From Novacetimonas pomaceti (GTDB lineage Bacteria; Pseudomonadota; Alphaproteobacteria; Acetobacterales; Acetobacteraceae): 64,000 bases of DNA. The position numbers were made by a program, and so were the translations under genes. The notes under the pieces were generated by a model, which was given only the letters and a program-made list of their open reading frames with translations, was not told the DNA's origin and did not search any database. Below are positions 1 through 10,332 of this stretch, in pieces (the stretch's first letter is position 1; each line of letters starts with the position of its first letter). The DNA lies in contig NZ_NOXG01000001.1 of NCBI RefSeq assembly GCF_003207955.1, positions 186,001-250,000 on the forward strand, in the 5' to 3' direction.

Positions 1-993
1 CGTGTAGCCGACCGCGAGCTTTGCCGCGATCTTGGCGATGGGAAAGCCCGTCGCCTTGGACGCCAGCGCGGAGGAGCGCGAGACGCGGGGGTTCATCTCG
101 ATCACGACCATGCGGCCATCGGCGGGATTGATGCCGAACTGCACGTTCGATCCGCCGGTTTCCACCCCGATCTTGCGCAGGCACGCCAGCGAGGCGTCGC
201 GCATGCGCTGGTATTCCTTGTCCGTCAGCGTCAGGGCGGGGGCCACGGTGATGGAATCGCCCGTATGCACGCCCATCGGGTCGATGTTTTCGATCGAGCA
301 GATGATGATGCAGTTGTCGGCGGCGTCGCGCACGACCTCCATCTCGTACTCTTTCCAGCCGAGGACGGATTCCTCGATCAGGACCTCGGTCGTGGGGGAG
401 GCATCGAGGCCGGAGGAGACGATGCGGTCGAACTCCTCGCGGTTATAGGCGATGCCGCCGCCCGACCCGCCCATGGTGAAGGACGGACGGATGACCGACG
501 GCAGGCCCACCTGTTTCAGCGCCTCGCGCGCTTCGGTCAGGGTGTGGGCGATGACGCTGCGCGGGCTTTCGATGCCGATGGCGTCCATCGCCTCGCGGAA
601 TTTCTGCCGGTCCTCGGCACGGTCGATCACCTCGGCGTTGGCGCCGATCAGTTCGACATCGTGCTTCTTGAGGAAACCCGACTTGTCGAGCGCCATCGCC
701 GTGTTCAGCGCGGTCTGCCCGCCCATGGTCGGCAGGATGGCGTCGGGCTTTTCACGCAGGATGATGCGTTCGACGAATTCCGGGGTGATCGGCTCGATAT
801 AGGTCGCATCCGCAAGGCCCGGGTCGGTCATGATGGTCGCTGGGTTGGAGTTGACCAGGATGACGCGGTAACCCTCTTCCTTCAGGGCCTTGCAGGCCTG
901 CGCGCCGGAATAGTCGAATTCGCACGCCTGGCCGATCACGATCGGGCCGGCGCCGATAATCAGGATGGAGCTGATATCTGTCCGTTTGGGCAT
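1..993 (-). CDS. carB: Carbamoyl-phosphate synthase large subunit, 3' part cut off by window edge
   Basis: Catalyses ammonia- and ATP-dependent synthesis of carbamoyl phosphate for arginine and pyrimidines, using ammonia channelled from CarA. The window shows the first 331 codons, read leftward. The N-terminus MPKRTDISSILIIGAGPIVI is the typical CarB start, followed by the QACEFDYSGAQA segment. Further on are the glycine-rich ATP-grasp loop (GGSGGG) and the EMNPRVSRSSALASKATG segment of the first carboxyphosphate domain. The ATG lies 13 bases after the carA stop, so the two form an operon. The rest of the protein continues beyond base 1. The identification is certain; only completeness is unknown. 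Confidence 0.97.
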   Translation of the reverse strand, partial: MPKRTDISSILIIGAGPIVIGQACEFDYSGAQACKALKEEGYRVILVNSNPATIMTDPGLADATYIEPITPEFVERIILREKPDAILPTMGGQTALNTAMALDKSGFLKKHDVELIGANAEVIDRAEDRQKFREAMDAIGIESPRSVIAHTLTEAREALKQVGLPSVIRPSFTMGGSGGGIAYNREEFDRIVSSGLDASPTTEVLIEESVLGWKEYEMEVVRDAADNCIIICSIENIDPMGVHTGDSITVAPALTLTDKEYQRMRDASLACLRKIGVETGGSNVQFGINPADGRMVVIEMNPRVSRSSALASKATGFPIAKIAAKLAVGYT

Positions 994-1006
994 GTCGATA
1001 CGGCTT

Positions 1007-2422
1007 TCAGGCGGTGTGGGAGTGGGAGTCGATCAGGGCGACGAAGCGGTCGAACAGGTAACGGCTGTCTGACGGGCCGGGGCTGGATTCGGGATGGTAC
1101 TGCACCGAAAACGCCGGATACCGGTCGGAGGCGATGCCTTCGTTCGATCCGTCGAACAGGCTGACATGCGTGGCGCGGACCCCTTCGGGCAGGGTCTTGT
1201 CATCTACGGCGAAACCGTGGTTCTGGCTGGTGATTTCCACCTTGCCCGTCGCAAGGTCCTTGACGGGCTGGTTCGCGCCGCGATGCCCGCGCTCCAGCTT
1301 GTAGGTCTTCGCCCCCAGCGTCAGGGCCAGCAGCTGGTGGCCAAGGCAGATGCCGAACACCGGCTTGCCCGCCTCCAGCACGCCACGGATGGCGGGGACG
1401 GCATAGGACGCGGTGGCCGCCGGGTCGCCCGGACCGTTGGACAGGAACACGCCCGCCGGTTCGTGCGACAGGATTTCCTCTGCCGTGGCGGTGGCGGGGA
1501 CGACGATGACGTCGCATCCGGCGGATGACAGGCAGCGCAGGATGTTGCGCTTCGCCCCGTAATCGACGGCGACGACGCGGCGGCGCTTTTCAGGAAGGGG
1601 GACGGTGCCATGGGGCCAGTGCCACACGCCCTCGTCCCAGGCATAGGATTTGGCGCAGGTGACTTCGCGGGCAAGGTCCATGCCCTCCAGCCCCGGCCAC
1701 GCACGGGCCTGCGCCTGCAGGGCGGCGATGTCGATGCTGCCGTCGGCGGGATAGGCGACGATGGCCGTCTGCGGGCCGCCATCGCGGATGCGCCGGGTGA
1801 TCGCGCGGGTGTCGATGCCGCAGATGCCCGCGATGCCCCGCGCCCTGAGCCACGCGTCGAGCGATTCCACCGAACGCCAGTTGGCCGGCGCGGTCAGGTC
1901 TTCCTTGACCACCAGGGCGCGGGCCGCGACGCGCGTGGCCTCGTCATCCTCGGGGGTGGTGCCGACATTGCCGATATGGGGAAAGGTGAAGGTGATGATC
2001 TGTCCGGCGAAGGAGGGATCGGTCAGCGTTTCCTGATATCCCGTCATGCCGGTGGAAAAGCAGATTTCGCCAATCGCGGCGGCACCTTCGGCATGCGCGC
2101 CAAAGCCGCGGCCCCACAGGACGGTGCCATCGGCCAGGATCAGGGCGGCGGTGGCGGCATGGGGCCGGCTGGCCGGAGAGATCGGATTGGGCGCGGTCGA
2201 GGATGGCGCGGTCATTGGGGGCTCCGGTCGGTCGGATTCGGTGGCGGGTTGCAGGTCGGACAGGGACAGGCCGGTTTCACGCAGCACCACGGTCCAGTGC
2301 TTGGGCGGGATGGCGCGGGCCTGTCGCCATTTGCGCACGGCCTCCGTGCTGACGCCCGTCAGGCGCGCGGCCTGTTCCGGGCCGCCAAGGCGCTGTATGA
2401 TGTCTTCTATTGTCATCGGCAT
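1007..2422 (-). CDS. carA: Carbamoyl-phosphate synthase small subunit with N-terminal HTH extension
   Basis: The glutamine amidotransferase subunit supplies ammonia to CarB. Residues about 80-450 are ordinary CarA. The nucleophile is Cys359 in GICLGHQ, and His443 and Glu445 sit in QYHPE. Residues 1-60 do not belong to the CarA family; they look like a YdaS/Cro-type helix-turn-helix (EQAARLTGVSTEAVRKW, then ARAIPPKHW), joined by a Pro/Ser/Thr-rich linker. The frame is open throughout, so a 471-residue fusion is possible. An internal ATG at codon 70 (base 2215) has its own GGAG site seven bases upstream and would give a normal 402-residue CarA. Both products may be made. Small HTH proteins of this sort (I recall the name carph-isopro) are known in alphaproteobacteria, but that link is from memory. 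Confidence 0.95.
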   Translation of the reverse strand: MPMTIEDIIQRLGGPEQAARLTGVSTEAVRKWRQARAIPPKHWTVVLRETGLSLSDLQPATESDRPEPPMTAPSSTAPNPISPASRPHAATAALILADGTVLWGRGFGAHAEGAAAIGEICFSTGMTGYQETLTDPSFAGQIITFTFPHIGNVGTTPEDDEATRVAARALVVKEDLTAPANWRSVESLDAWLRARGIAGICGIDTRAITRRIRDGGPQTAIVAYPADGSIDIAALQAQARAWPGLEGMDLAREVTCAKSYAWDEGVWHWPHGTVPLPEKRRRVVAVDYGAKRNILRCLSSAGCDVIVVPATATAEEILSHEPAGVFLSNGPGDPAATASYAVPAIRGVLEAGKPVFGICLGHQLLALTLGAKTYKLERGHRGANQPVKDLATGKVEITSQNHGFAVDDKTLPEGVRATHVSLFDGSNEGIASDRYPAFSVQYHPESSPGPSDSRYLFDRFVALIDSHSHTA

Positions 2423-2472
2423 TGGATGATTGTCCCTTCCGGGTCTATTCCCTATCAGCGGACAAAGGGGAT

Positions 2473-2556
2473 GGGAAGAAAATTCCGCCAGCTTTCCGGT
2501 TGCGGAAAGTGGGAAAAAGATTCCCGGTCATGTCGGCCGCAGTCCGTGCGGCGGAC
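2473..2556. promoter_or_regulatory. Cluster of short palindromes between carA and yqeY
   Basis: The divergent carA/yqeY intergenic region holds four inverted repeats. GGGAA-N5-TTCCG starts at 2473. CTTTCCGGTTGCGGAAAG, with perfect 7-bp arms, starts at 2492. GGGAA-N5-TTCCC starts at 2511. GTCCG-N5-CGGAC starts at 2542. The first three begin exactly 19 bases apart. This looks like an operator array for control of carAB and/or yqeY. No clear -35/-10 pair could be assigned. The regulator is unknown; the HTH at the N-terminus of CarA is one candidate. Confidence 0.4.
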
Positions 2557-2590
2557 CACTGTCCCCTACCGATCAACAGGAGTTTGAAGA

Positions 2591-3052
2591 ATGTCCTTGC
2601 GCGCACGTTTCATGGAAGACCTGAAAGCCGCCATGAAGGCCGGACAGAGTGACCGCGTCGGCACGATCCGCATGATTACGGCAAAGCTGAAAGACCTCGA
2701 CATCGCGGGTCGCGCGAAAGGGGAGGACAAGGTCAGCGACGACGCCGTGATCGGCATGCTGCGCGGCATGGTCAAGTCGCGCACGGAATCCGCCGCGATG
2801 TACCTGCAGGGCGGACGCCCCGAACTGGCGGCAAAGGAAGAGGCGGAAATCGCGCTGATCCGCACCTACCTCCCCGCCGACCTGGACGAGGAAACGCTTG
2901 AGGCCGCCGCGCGCGAGGCGATCGAGCGCACGGACGCGACCTCCATGAAGGACATGGGCCGCGTCATGGCGGCGCTGAAGACGCAGTTCGGCAGCGCGCT
3001 GGACGCGGCCATTGCCAGTTCCATCGTCAAGTCGCTGCTGTCCGCGCGCTGA
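2591..3052 (+). CDS. GatB/YqeY domain protein
   Basis: A 153-residue protein matching the stand-alone YqeY family, an all-helical domain related to the tail of the GatB amidotransferase subunit. It is thought to act in tRNA-dependent amidation or as a tRNA-binding domain, but its exact role is unsettled. Family features are visible: RxxFMEDLKAAMKAG at the N-terminus, TIRMITAKLKD, and the EEAEIALIRTYLP motif in the middle. An AGGAG site sits upstream of the ATG. It ends 14 bases before dnaG and so leads the macromolecular synthesis operon, in the place held by rpsU in E. coli; this arrangement is usual in alphaproteobacteria. Confidence 0.93.
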   Translation: MSLRARFMEDLKAAMKAGQSDRVGTIRMITAKLKDLDIAGRAKGEDKVSDDAVIGMLRGMVKSRTESAAMYLQGGRPELAAKEEAEIALIRTYLPADLDEETLEAAAREAIERTDATSMKDMGRVMAALKTQFGSALDAAIASSIVKSLLSAR

Positions 3053-3066
3053 GGAACCGGCAGGCG

Positions 3067-4959
3067 ATGGCGCTTGATCCCGCCTTTCTGGACGAACTGC
3101 GCGCCCGGACCCCGATCGCGGCGGTCATCGGGCGGCGCACCAAGCTGGTGCGTTCGGGCCGGAACTGGAAGGCATGCTGCCCCTTCCACGGGGAAAAGAC
3201 GCCATCGTTCTATGTCTATGACGACCACTTCCACTGTTTCGGATGTGGCGTGCATGGCGATGTCATTTCCTTCGTCATGCAGAGCGAGGGACGCTCCTTC
3301 CCCGAGGCGGTGGAGGAACTGGCCTCCGCCGCCGGGATGGAGGTCCCGCGCCCCGACCGCCACCAGCGCGAGGCCCAGCAGGAAGCCCGCACCCTGGGCG
3401 ACGTGCTGGAGGCGGTGCAGCAGGCATGGCGCCGCCGCCTGTACCAGAACGAGGGGCGTGAGGGACTGGCCTACCTGCGGGGCCGTGGCCTGACGGACGA
3501 GACGATCGAGGCGTTCGGCCTTGGCTGGTCTGGCGACGGGCGGGGCGGCCTGCTGGCGGAACTGGCGGCGCATGACATCACCCCGGCGCTGCTGGCGCAG
3601 GCGGGGCTGATGCGCGTGGATGAACATGGCCGGCCGAAAGGGGAGCTGTTCTTCAACCGCGTCACCTTTCCCATCCGCGACCGGCGCGGGCGGCTGGTGT
3701 CGTTTGGCGGGCGCATCCTTGGCGATGGGCAGCCCAAATACCTCAACGGGCCGGAAACCGCGATTTTCGCGAAACGCCGCGTCCTGTTCGGGCTTGACCG
3801 CGCCCGCGCGGCGGTGCGCGCGCCACGCGGCGGCCCGGATGCCCCCCCGCGTCCCGAACTGCTGGTGGTCGAAGGCTACATGGACGTCATCGCCCTGCAC
3901 CAGGCCGGCTTTGCCGGCGCGGTCGCCCCGCTGGGCACCGCGCTCACGGCCGAGCAGATGGAGGCGCTGTGGCAGGTGTCTTCCGCGCCGGTGCTGTGTT
4001 TCGATGGCGATGCGGCGGGGCAGCGCGCGGCGGTAAAGGCGGCGGAAACCGGGCTGCCGCTGCTGAATGTCGATCGGACCCTGCGCTTTTGCGTCCTGCC
4101 CGAGGGCGAGGACCCCGACAGCCTGCTGCGCCAGCAGGGCGGGGCTGCGATGAGTGGCCTGATCGAGGGTGCGCGTCCGTTGAGCGAGGTCCTGTTTGGC
4201 CTGCTGAGCGAAGGGGTGCCGCGCGATCCCGCCCCGGAGCAGCGCGCGGCCCTGCGCCAGAAACTGGTGGAGGCGGCGAACCTGATCCCTGACAGGGGAC
4301 TGGCGTCGGAATACCGCTCCACCCTGCTTGACCGGTTTTTCGCGACCTTCCGGCGCCGCCCCGCGTCGGGCGCGCGTGGCGGGGGACGGCAGGGCGGCAT
4401 GCATGGCGCCCGCCCGTTCCTGGTACCCGCCGCCGATGCCCATGGCGTCCCGGTCACGCTGGACGCGCAGGCGGTCACGCTGGAGCGGATGCGCATCTTG
4501 ACCGCCATCCTGCTGCGCCATCCCGAAGTGCTGGAGGACGTGCAGGACGCCTACTGCCGGCTGGACATGCCCGACGAACTGTCCGGGCTGCGGGCGGTGA
4601 TGCTCGACATGCTGGCCGAGGAAGGGGGCGACAGGGATGCGCCCGCCCTCCTGCTGGCGCTGGAGGAGCGGATCGGGGCCATGGGCCTGTCGCAGGCACG
4701 CGACCGGGTGCTGTCGTCCCATCCCCTGCCACTGTCGGCCCAGAAGCAGGACGGGGACCTGATGTCCATCGATGCGCGGCAGGAATGGTGGCATTTCTAC
4801 GCGCTTTTGAATGTGGAGCGTTTTGCCCGAGACCTGCGCCTTGACACCGAACGGATGTGCGGGGGGGAATTTGACGAACAGGCATGGGAAAGCCTGCGTG
4901 TCAGGCTGCTGGCGCTGGAGGCGCTGCGGCGTGGCGGGGATATTCCCGATACGCAATGA
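3067..4959 (+). CDS. dnaG: DNA primase
   Basis: Synthesises RNA primers at the replication fork. The 630-residue protein has the N-terminal CHC2 zinc ribbon (Cys38, His41, Cys57, Cys60). The catalytic core follows, with a TOPRIM domain: the VVEGYMDVIAL glutamate motif and the FDGDAAGQRAA acidic motif. The C-terminal region is the helicase-binding domain. Length and domain order are normal. It lies between yqeY and rpoD in the classic primase-sigma arrangement. The longest ATG-initiated frame fits the family N-terminus (LDPAFLDELRART). Confidence 0.98.
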   Translation: MALDPAFLDELRARTPIAAVIGRRTKLVRSGRNWKACCPFHGEKTPSFYVYDDHFHCFGCGVHGDVISFVMQSEGRSFPEAVEELASAAGMEVPRPDRHQREAQQEARTLGDVLEAVQQAWRRRLYQNEGREGLAYLRGRGLTDETIEAFGLGWSGDGRGGLLAELAAHDITPALLAQAGLMRVDEHGRPKGELFFNRVTFPIRDRRGRLVSFGGRILGDGQPKYLNGPETAIFAKRRVLFGLDRARAAVRAPRGGPDAPPRPELLVVEGYMDVIALHQAGFAGAVAPLGTALTAEQMEALWQVSSAPVLCFDGDAAGQRAAVKAAETGLPLLNVDRTLRFCVLPEGEDPDSLLRQQGGAAMSGLIEGARPLSEVLFGLLSEGVPRDPAPEQRAALRQKLVEAANLIPDRGLASEYRSTLLDRFFATFRRRPASGARGGGRQGGMHGARPFLVPAADAHGVPVTLDAQAVTLERMRILTAILLRHPEVLEDVQDAYCRLDMPDELSGLRAVMLDMLAEEGGDRDAPALLLALEERIGAMGLSQARDRVLSSHPLPLSAQKQDGDLMSIDARQEWWHFYALLNVERFARDLRLDTERMCGGEFDEQAWESLRVRLLALEALRRGGDIPDTQ

Positions 4960-5193
4960 AGGGGCGTTGTTTTTTGGGGAAATCGGGGCGTGCCCCTTGA
5001 CTTCGGGGGGTGAATCGACCACCTGCACCTGTCGAAAGAAGTGGATGCGGTACGATGGCCGTATTTTTGTTTCCGCCGCGCACGCAGCGTGACGGAAACG
5101 GCGGAAGGGACACGGTTCCCGGACGCGGGGCCTTCATGTTTCCGCCCGTGATGGGGCGGGCTACAGAATTTGCTGGGTAGGGATTGATCGGGC
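4960..5193 (+). promoter_or_regulatory. dnaG-rpoD intergenic region with an inverted repeat
   Basis: The 234 bases before rpoD contain an imperfect stem between TTTCCG near 5069 and CGGAAA near 5092, separated by about 17 bases. A TTGACT that could be a -35 element lies near 4997, but no convincing -10 follows at 16-18 bases. The region probably gives rpoD some independent control, as in other bacteria, but I cannot define a promoter. Confidence 0.25.
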
Positions 5194-7173
<1,980 letters not shown>

Positions 7174-7210
7174 TCGGCCTTGGGACGACGGGGGACGGGT
7201 GGGGGATGGC

Positions 7211-7777
7211 ATGACGCGCGTGGCGGTGGACGTGACGTTCCTGTGCATGGACCGGGAGCCGCCCGGCAATGTCCCCCCACTTCCCGAAGGATATGAGATA
7301 CGGCGGGAGATACATCCCGCCGTATCGCTGTACCGCGACCTGTACAACCGCGTCGGGCAGGATTACTGCTGGTGGCTGCGCCGCGTCATGGGCGATGCAC
7401 AGCTGGCGCAGCTTCTGGAAAATCCGGCGATTGGCGTCTACGTCCTGCGTTGCGATGGGGAGGTGGCGGGCTTTTTCGAACTCGATGGCCGCCAGTGTCC
7501 CGATATCAACCTGGCCTATTTCGGCCTGCTGCCGCGCTGGATCGGGCGCGGGATAGGGCTGGCGTTCCTGCATGCCGCCATACATATCGCATGGCGCAAC
7601 GGGCCGGCGGCGCTGCGCGTCAATACGTGTTCGGCCGATCATCCACGCGCGCTTCCCAACTATGTCCGGGCGGGGTTCCGTGCCGTCCGCGTGCTGCGCG
7701 AAGTGTGGGACATCCCCGACCATATTGGCCTGTCCATACCGAAAAACCTTTGTGTTCCGGCCATTAGCCACATCTGA
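7211..7777 (+). CDS. GNAT-family N-acetyltransferase
   Basis: A 188-residue protein with the GNAT acetyl-CoA-binding signature (LLPRWIGRGIGLAFLHAAI, motif A). A beta-bulge segment (VAGFFELDG) precedes it, and the NYVRAGFRAVR motif B end follows. The substrate cannot be read from sequence. I chose the ATG at 7211 because GGGGGA lies just upstream; the longer frame from 7160 would overlap the rpoD end and add residues with no family match. It may be transcribed with rpoD, 37 bases upstream. Confidence 0.85.
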   Translation: MTRVAVDVTFLCMDREPPGNVPPLPEGYEIRREIHPAVSLYRDLYNRVGQDYCWWLRRVMGDAQLAQLLENPAIGVYVLRCDGEVAGFFELDGRQCPDINLAYFGLLPRWIGRGIGLAFLHAAIHIAWRNGPAALRVNTCSADHPRALPNYVRAGFRAVRVLREVWDIPDHIGLSIPKNLCVPAISHI

Positions 7778-7877
7778 AAATCATTGTTAATGTAACTGTT
7801 AAATTATTTCTTTCGACCCCATTGTTATAACAAGAATGCCCCCCGATATTCCCTTCAGGAGAAGGAGGAATAAGCGG
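7778..7877 (+). promoter_or_regulatory. AT-rich promoter-like region before the orphan gene
   Basis: One hundred bases with a much higher A+T content than the surroundings. They include TTGTTA near 7786 and TTATAAC near 7826, and end with a strong AGGAGG site before the GTG at 7878. This is compatible with a sigma-70 promoter for the next gene, but the exact -35/-10 pair is ambiguous. Confidence 0.35.
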
Positions 7878-8441
7878 GTGGAATACAATTTTTCTTATTA
7901 TTCGTTCCGCGGCGTAAGCAGGTCAGACATACTTTCCGATCTGGACATGCGGGATACGGGGAACGTCGATGCCAGTGGCCAGTGCGATTTCGCCATGGCC
8001 CAGCTTCCTGACCAATGGATCGTATGCCGCTACAATAACCTTGCCCGTCCCCCCGTGCTTGCGCGGGACAAACTGTCGCGGCAGGGGACCCTGATCGTAT
8101 GTGACGTGCAGGAGGGCGAACATGTCAGCCGCGTGCAGTGTTACGAAAAGGGCGAGCTGAAATGGTCGATCACCCATGATGGCGAAGGGGGCGATACGCT
8201 GGATCTGGAGGTCAGTGGAATTGTCCCGCCTTCCTTTTCCCCCATGCGCAAGGCGGCTTTCGTGGCGCAGCAGAAAGTGGACCGTCAGGGTGGCGACATG
8301 ACTTCGCACCCGATGTACTGGCTGCCGCTGGATTTCGCCGCCAGCCTGACCGGCTATCGCTATGACCGGGAAACCTACGAATGGGGAACGCCGGAGTTCA
8401 CCGAGCTTGAGCCGGCGCCGCCTTCTCCGGACCTGTTCTGA
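7878..8441 (+). CDS. Hypothetical protein, function unknown
   Basis: A 187-residue soluble protein that I do not recognise. It has no signal peptide or membrane segment. It is rich in aromatic and acidic residues, starts VEYNFSYYSFRGV (Met at the GTG) and ends in an acidic Pro-rich tail (ELEPAPPSPDLF). The start is the GTG at 7878, because AGGAGG lies ten bases before it. The ATG at 7836 in the same frame lacks such a site and would add an Arg-rich stretch. The gene has its own AT-rich upstream region and faces the glycosyltransferase gene convergently. Confidence 0.75.
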   Translation: MEYNFSYYSFRGVSRSDILSDLDMRDTGNVDASGQCDFAMAQLPDQWIVCRYNNLARPPVLARDKLSRQGTLIVCDVQEGEHVSRVQCYEKGELKWSITHDGEGGDTLDLEVSGIVPPSFSPMRKAAFVAQQKVDRQGGDMTSHPMYWLPLDFAASLTGYRYDRETYEWGTPEFTELEPAPPSPDLF

Positions 8442-8495
8442 TCCCCGCCCGTGCCCGTTGCCCGGGCAGCAGGTCGGAAACGTCCGGTGGTGCCA

Positions 8496-9512
8496 TCAGG
8501 CGCGCAGGCCGGCCCTGACGCGTTCGTAAAAGGCGGTGATCTGCCCCGCCTGGCATACCGGGTCGAAACGGCCCATGTCCCACTGGCGCGGACCCTGCTG
8601 TCGCATGTGACGCATGGCCTGGGCCATCGCATTGACATCGCCGGGTGGCACGAGTTCCGGCGAGGATGGGTCAAGGATGTCCAGCACGCCGCCCGCGGCT
8701 GTCGCGATGACCGGCCGTTGCGCCGACATCGCTTCCAGCAGGACCAGTCCGAAGGCTTCATGCACGGAGGGCAGGACGAAACCGTCCAGCATGTGGAGGT
8801 CGGTCGGCAGGTCCGTGCGATAGCCGGGAAACAGGACGTCTCCACCGCCCAGCTGTTCCAGTTCGCGACGCTGGGGGCCATCGCCAAACAGCACCAGCCG
8901 GGCATCCGGCAGGGCGGCGCGCCTGAAGGCCCGCACGAGGGTATCGAACCCCTTTTTGGGGATCATCCGTCCGGCCGCGCCGATCAGGAAGGTATCTTTC
9001 CCGATGCCCAGGGATGCCCGCATGTGCTGGCGTTGCGCCGGCGTTGGCGGCGTGCGCGGTTGCGTCCAGTTGCCGATGACGGAATATGGCCGGACAAAGC
9101 TGGCGGGAATGTCACGCGCCTGCCACCGGGCGATGCAGATCAGCCCGTCGCACCTGTGATAGGCGCGGCTGCTGAACCTTTTGTGCAGTGTTGCGACAAG
9201 GGGGACGTTTTGCGGACGTGGCAGCAGCCCGAGGCGAAAGCTCGTCTTGCCAAGGTGCGTATGGATGACGTCCGGGCGAAAGGTTCTCAGGGTTTTCAGA
9301 TAGGTGGCGCTGTATCCCAGATATCCCGCGCGAATGGTTTCGACCGACGGGGCGATGTGGGGGACGATGTCGCCCCCGGTCAGGGGATCGCGCGTGTGGC
9401 GGGCGATCTGGATGCAGACCTCGTGCCCGCGCGCCTGCAGGGCGGCCAGTTCGCTGACATATCGTTCGGTTCCGGCAAATTCGTTTGACATCACGCAATG
9501 AAGAATTCGCAA
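8496..9512 (-). CDS. Glycosyltransferase family 4
   Basis: A 338-residue GT-B fold, retaining glycosyltransferase. The N-terminal domain begins MRILHCVMSNEFAGTERYVS, with the family's donor/acceptor-side pattern. The C-terminal half has GAAGRMIPKKGFDTL, LVLFGDGPQ and the EX7E signature (EAFGLVLLE), followed by AAGGVLDIL. It probably adds a sugar to a surface polysaccharide or lipid; donor and acceptor are unknown, and no polysaccharide genes are adjacent. The start is a TTG preceded by a GAGGGG site. There is no N-terminal signal, as expected for a cytoplasmic enzyme. Confidence 0.9.
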   Translation of the reverse strand: MRILHCVMSNEFAGTERYVSELAALQARGHEVCIQIARHTRDPLTGGDIVPHIAPSVETIRAGYLGYSATYLKTLRTFRPDVIHTHLGKTSFRLGLLPRPQNVPLVATLHKRFSSRAYHRCDGLICIARWQARDIPASFVRPYSVIGNWTQPRTPPTPAQRQHMRASLGIGKDTFLIGAAGRMIPKKGFDTLVRAFRRAALPDARLVLFGDGPQRRELEQLGGGDVLFPGYRTDLPTDLHMLDGFVLPSVHEAFGLVLLEAMSAQRPVIATAAGGVLDILDPSSPELVPPGDVNAMAQAMRHMRQQGPRQWDMGRFDPVCQAGQITAFYERVRAGLRA

Positions 9513-9822
9513 GCCTGGCCCCTCTGGTTAAGGACAACGAACACGCAAAACGAAGTCTGACGGGGAAAAGATACTATGGAAGTACCTATTTCCTTAAGAA
9601 TTGTTTCAGTCCCGTGCCGACCGGATGCGGCGCGGGGCAGGGCAATATGGGGACTGCCGTGCTTTTTTCCTTGTCTGGAGCGGTCGATCGTGCTTCAACG
9701 CGCACCTTCCCTGCCGGGTGCATGGCATTGCGTCCGGCTATACCCGCGTCATGCGACAGCATGATGGCGCGATGGACCGTGTCCATGGCGAAAGGGGTTG
9801 AACAGATCCGAAGGGAGTTCCC
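9513..9822 (+). other. Intergenic leader region of the rpsF operon
   Basis: A 310-base gap with no convincing gene, between the divergent glycosyltransferase start and rpsF. It should contain the ribosomal operon promoter and a long 5' leader. A hairpin at 9768-9790 has arms of ten bases (one mismatch), with GGAC-CGT-GTCC at its tip. The rpsF start has GAAGGGAG about seven bases upstream. No clear -35/-10 was assigned. Confidence 0.4.
9768..9790 (+). promoter_or_regulatory. Hairpin in rpsF leader, possible S6:S18 autoregulatory site
   Basis: The stem CGCGATGGAC / GTCCATGGCG has one mismatch and a CGT loop, ending 32 bases before the rpsF start codon. In many bacteria the S6:S18 complex binds a leader RNA hairpin with a conserved CCG. 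Here an ACCG lies at the tip, but the bulged two-stem form of that motif is not evident. The assignment is tentative. Confidence 0.25.
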
Positions 9823-10326
9823 ATGCCATTGTATGAAACCGTGCTGATTGCACGTAATGACGTGTCGCAGCAGCAGGTCGAAGCCATCGCCGATGGCATC
9901 GCCACCGTGCTGGAAGCTGAATCCGGTTCGATCAAGAAGCGCGAATACTGGGGCCTGCGTACCCTGGCATACCGCATCAAGAAGAACCGCAAGGGGCATT
10001 ACATGCTCCTCGGCCTGGACGCGACGCCTGCCGCCATCAAGGAAATCGAGCGTCAGCTCAGCCTGAACGAAGACGTCCTGCGCGTGCTGATGCTGCGCGT
10101 TGACGAAATCGACGACGCCCCGTCCGTGATCCTGTCGCGCAAGGGTGACGAGCGTGAACGTGGCTTCCGTGGCCCGAAGCCCGCCGGTCGTTTTGAAAGC
10201 GGTCGTGGTGGCAACAATGCCGGCCGCCGCAACTATGACGATCGCGAAGAGTTCCGCGCGCGCAACGAGCGTGAAGAACAGCAGCGCAACAATGCCGGCG
10301 CGCCCGCCAGCAGCGAAGCGGAGTAA
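9823..10326 (+). CDS. rpsF: 30S ribosomal protein S6
   Basis: A small-subunit ribosomal protein that pairs with S18 on the 16S rRNA platform. Residues 1-100 are the S6 fold (MPLYETVLIARNDVSQQQV, KKREYWGLRTLAYRIKKNRK, GHYMLL). Residues from about 110 form an Arg/Gly/Asn/Glu-rich, probably disordered tail, so the protein is 167 residues against about 131 in E. coli; such tails are common in alphaproteobacteria. First gene of rpsF-rpsR-rplI; the stop is six bases before rpsR. priB, present in the E. coli operon, is absent as expected. Confidence 0.98.
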   Translation: MPLYETVLIARNDVSQQQVEAIADGIATVLEAESGSIKKREYWGLRTLAYRIKKNRKGHYMLLGLDATPAAIKEIERQLSLNEDVLRVLMLRVDEIDDAPSVILSRKGDERERGFRGPKPAGRFESGRGGNNAGRRNYDDREEFRARNEREEQQRNNAGAPASSEAE

Positions 10327-10332
10327 GAGCTG

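Noticed and set aside
2866..5028. A 720-codon open frame antisense to dnaG
   Set aside because: High GC removes stops from the antisense frame. The product is His/Gln/Arg-rich with no family resemblance, while the sense strand is a complete primase.
4990..5030. A TTGACT -35 element for rpoD
   Set aside because: No acceptable -10 at 16-18 bases downstream.
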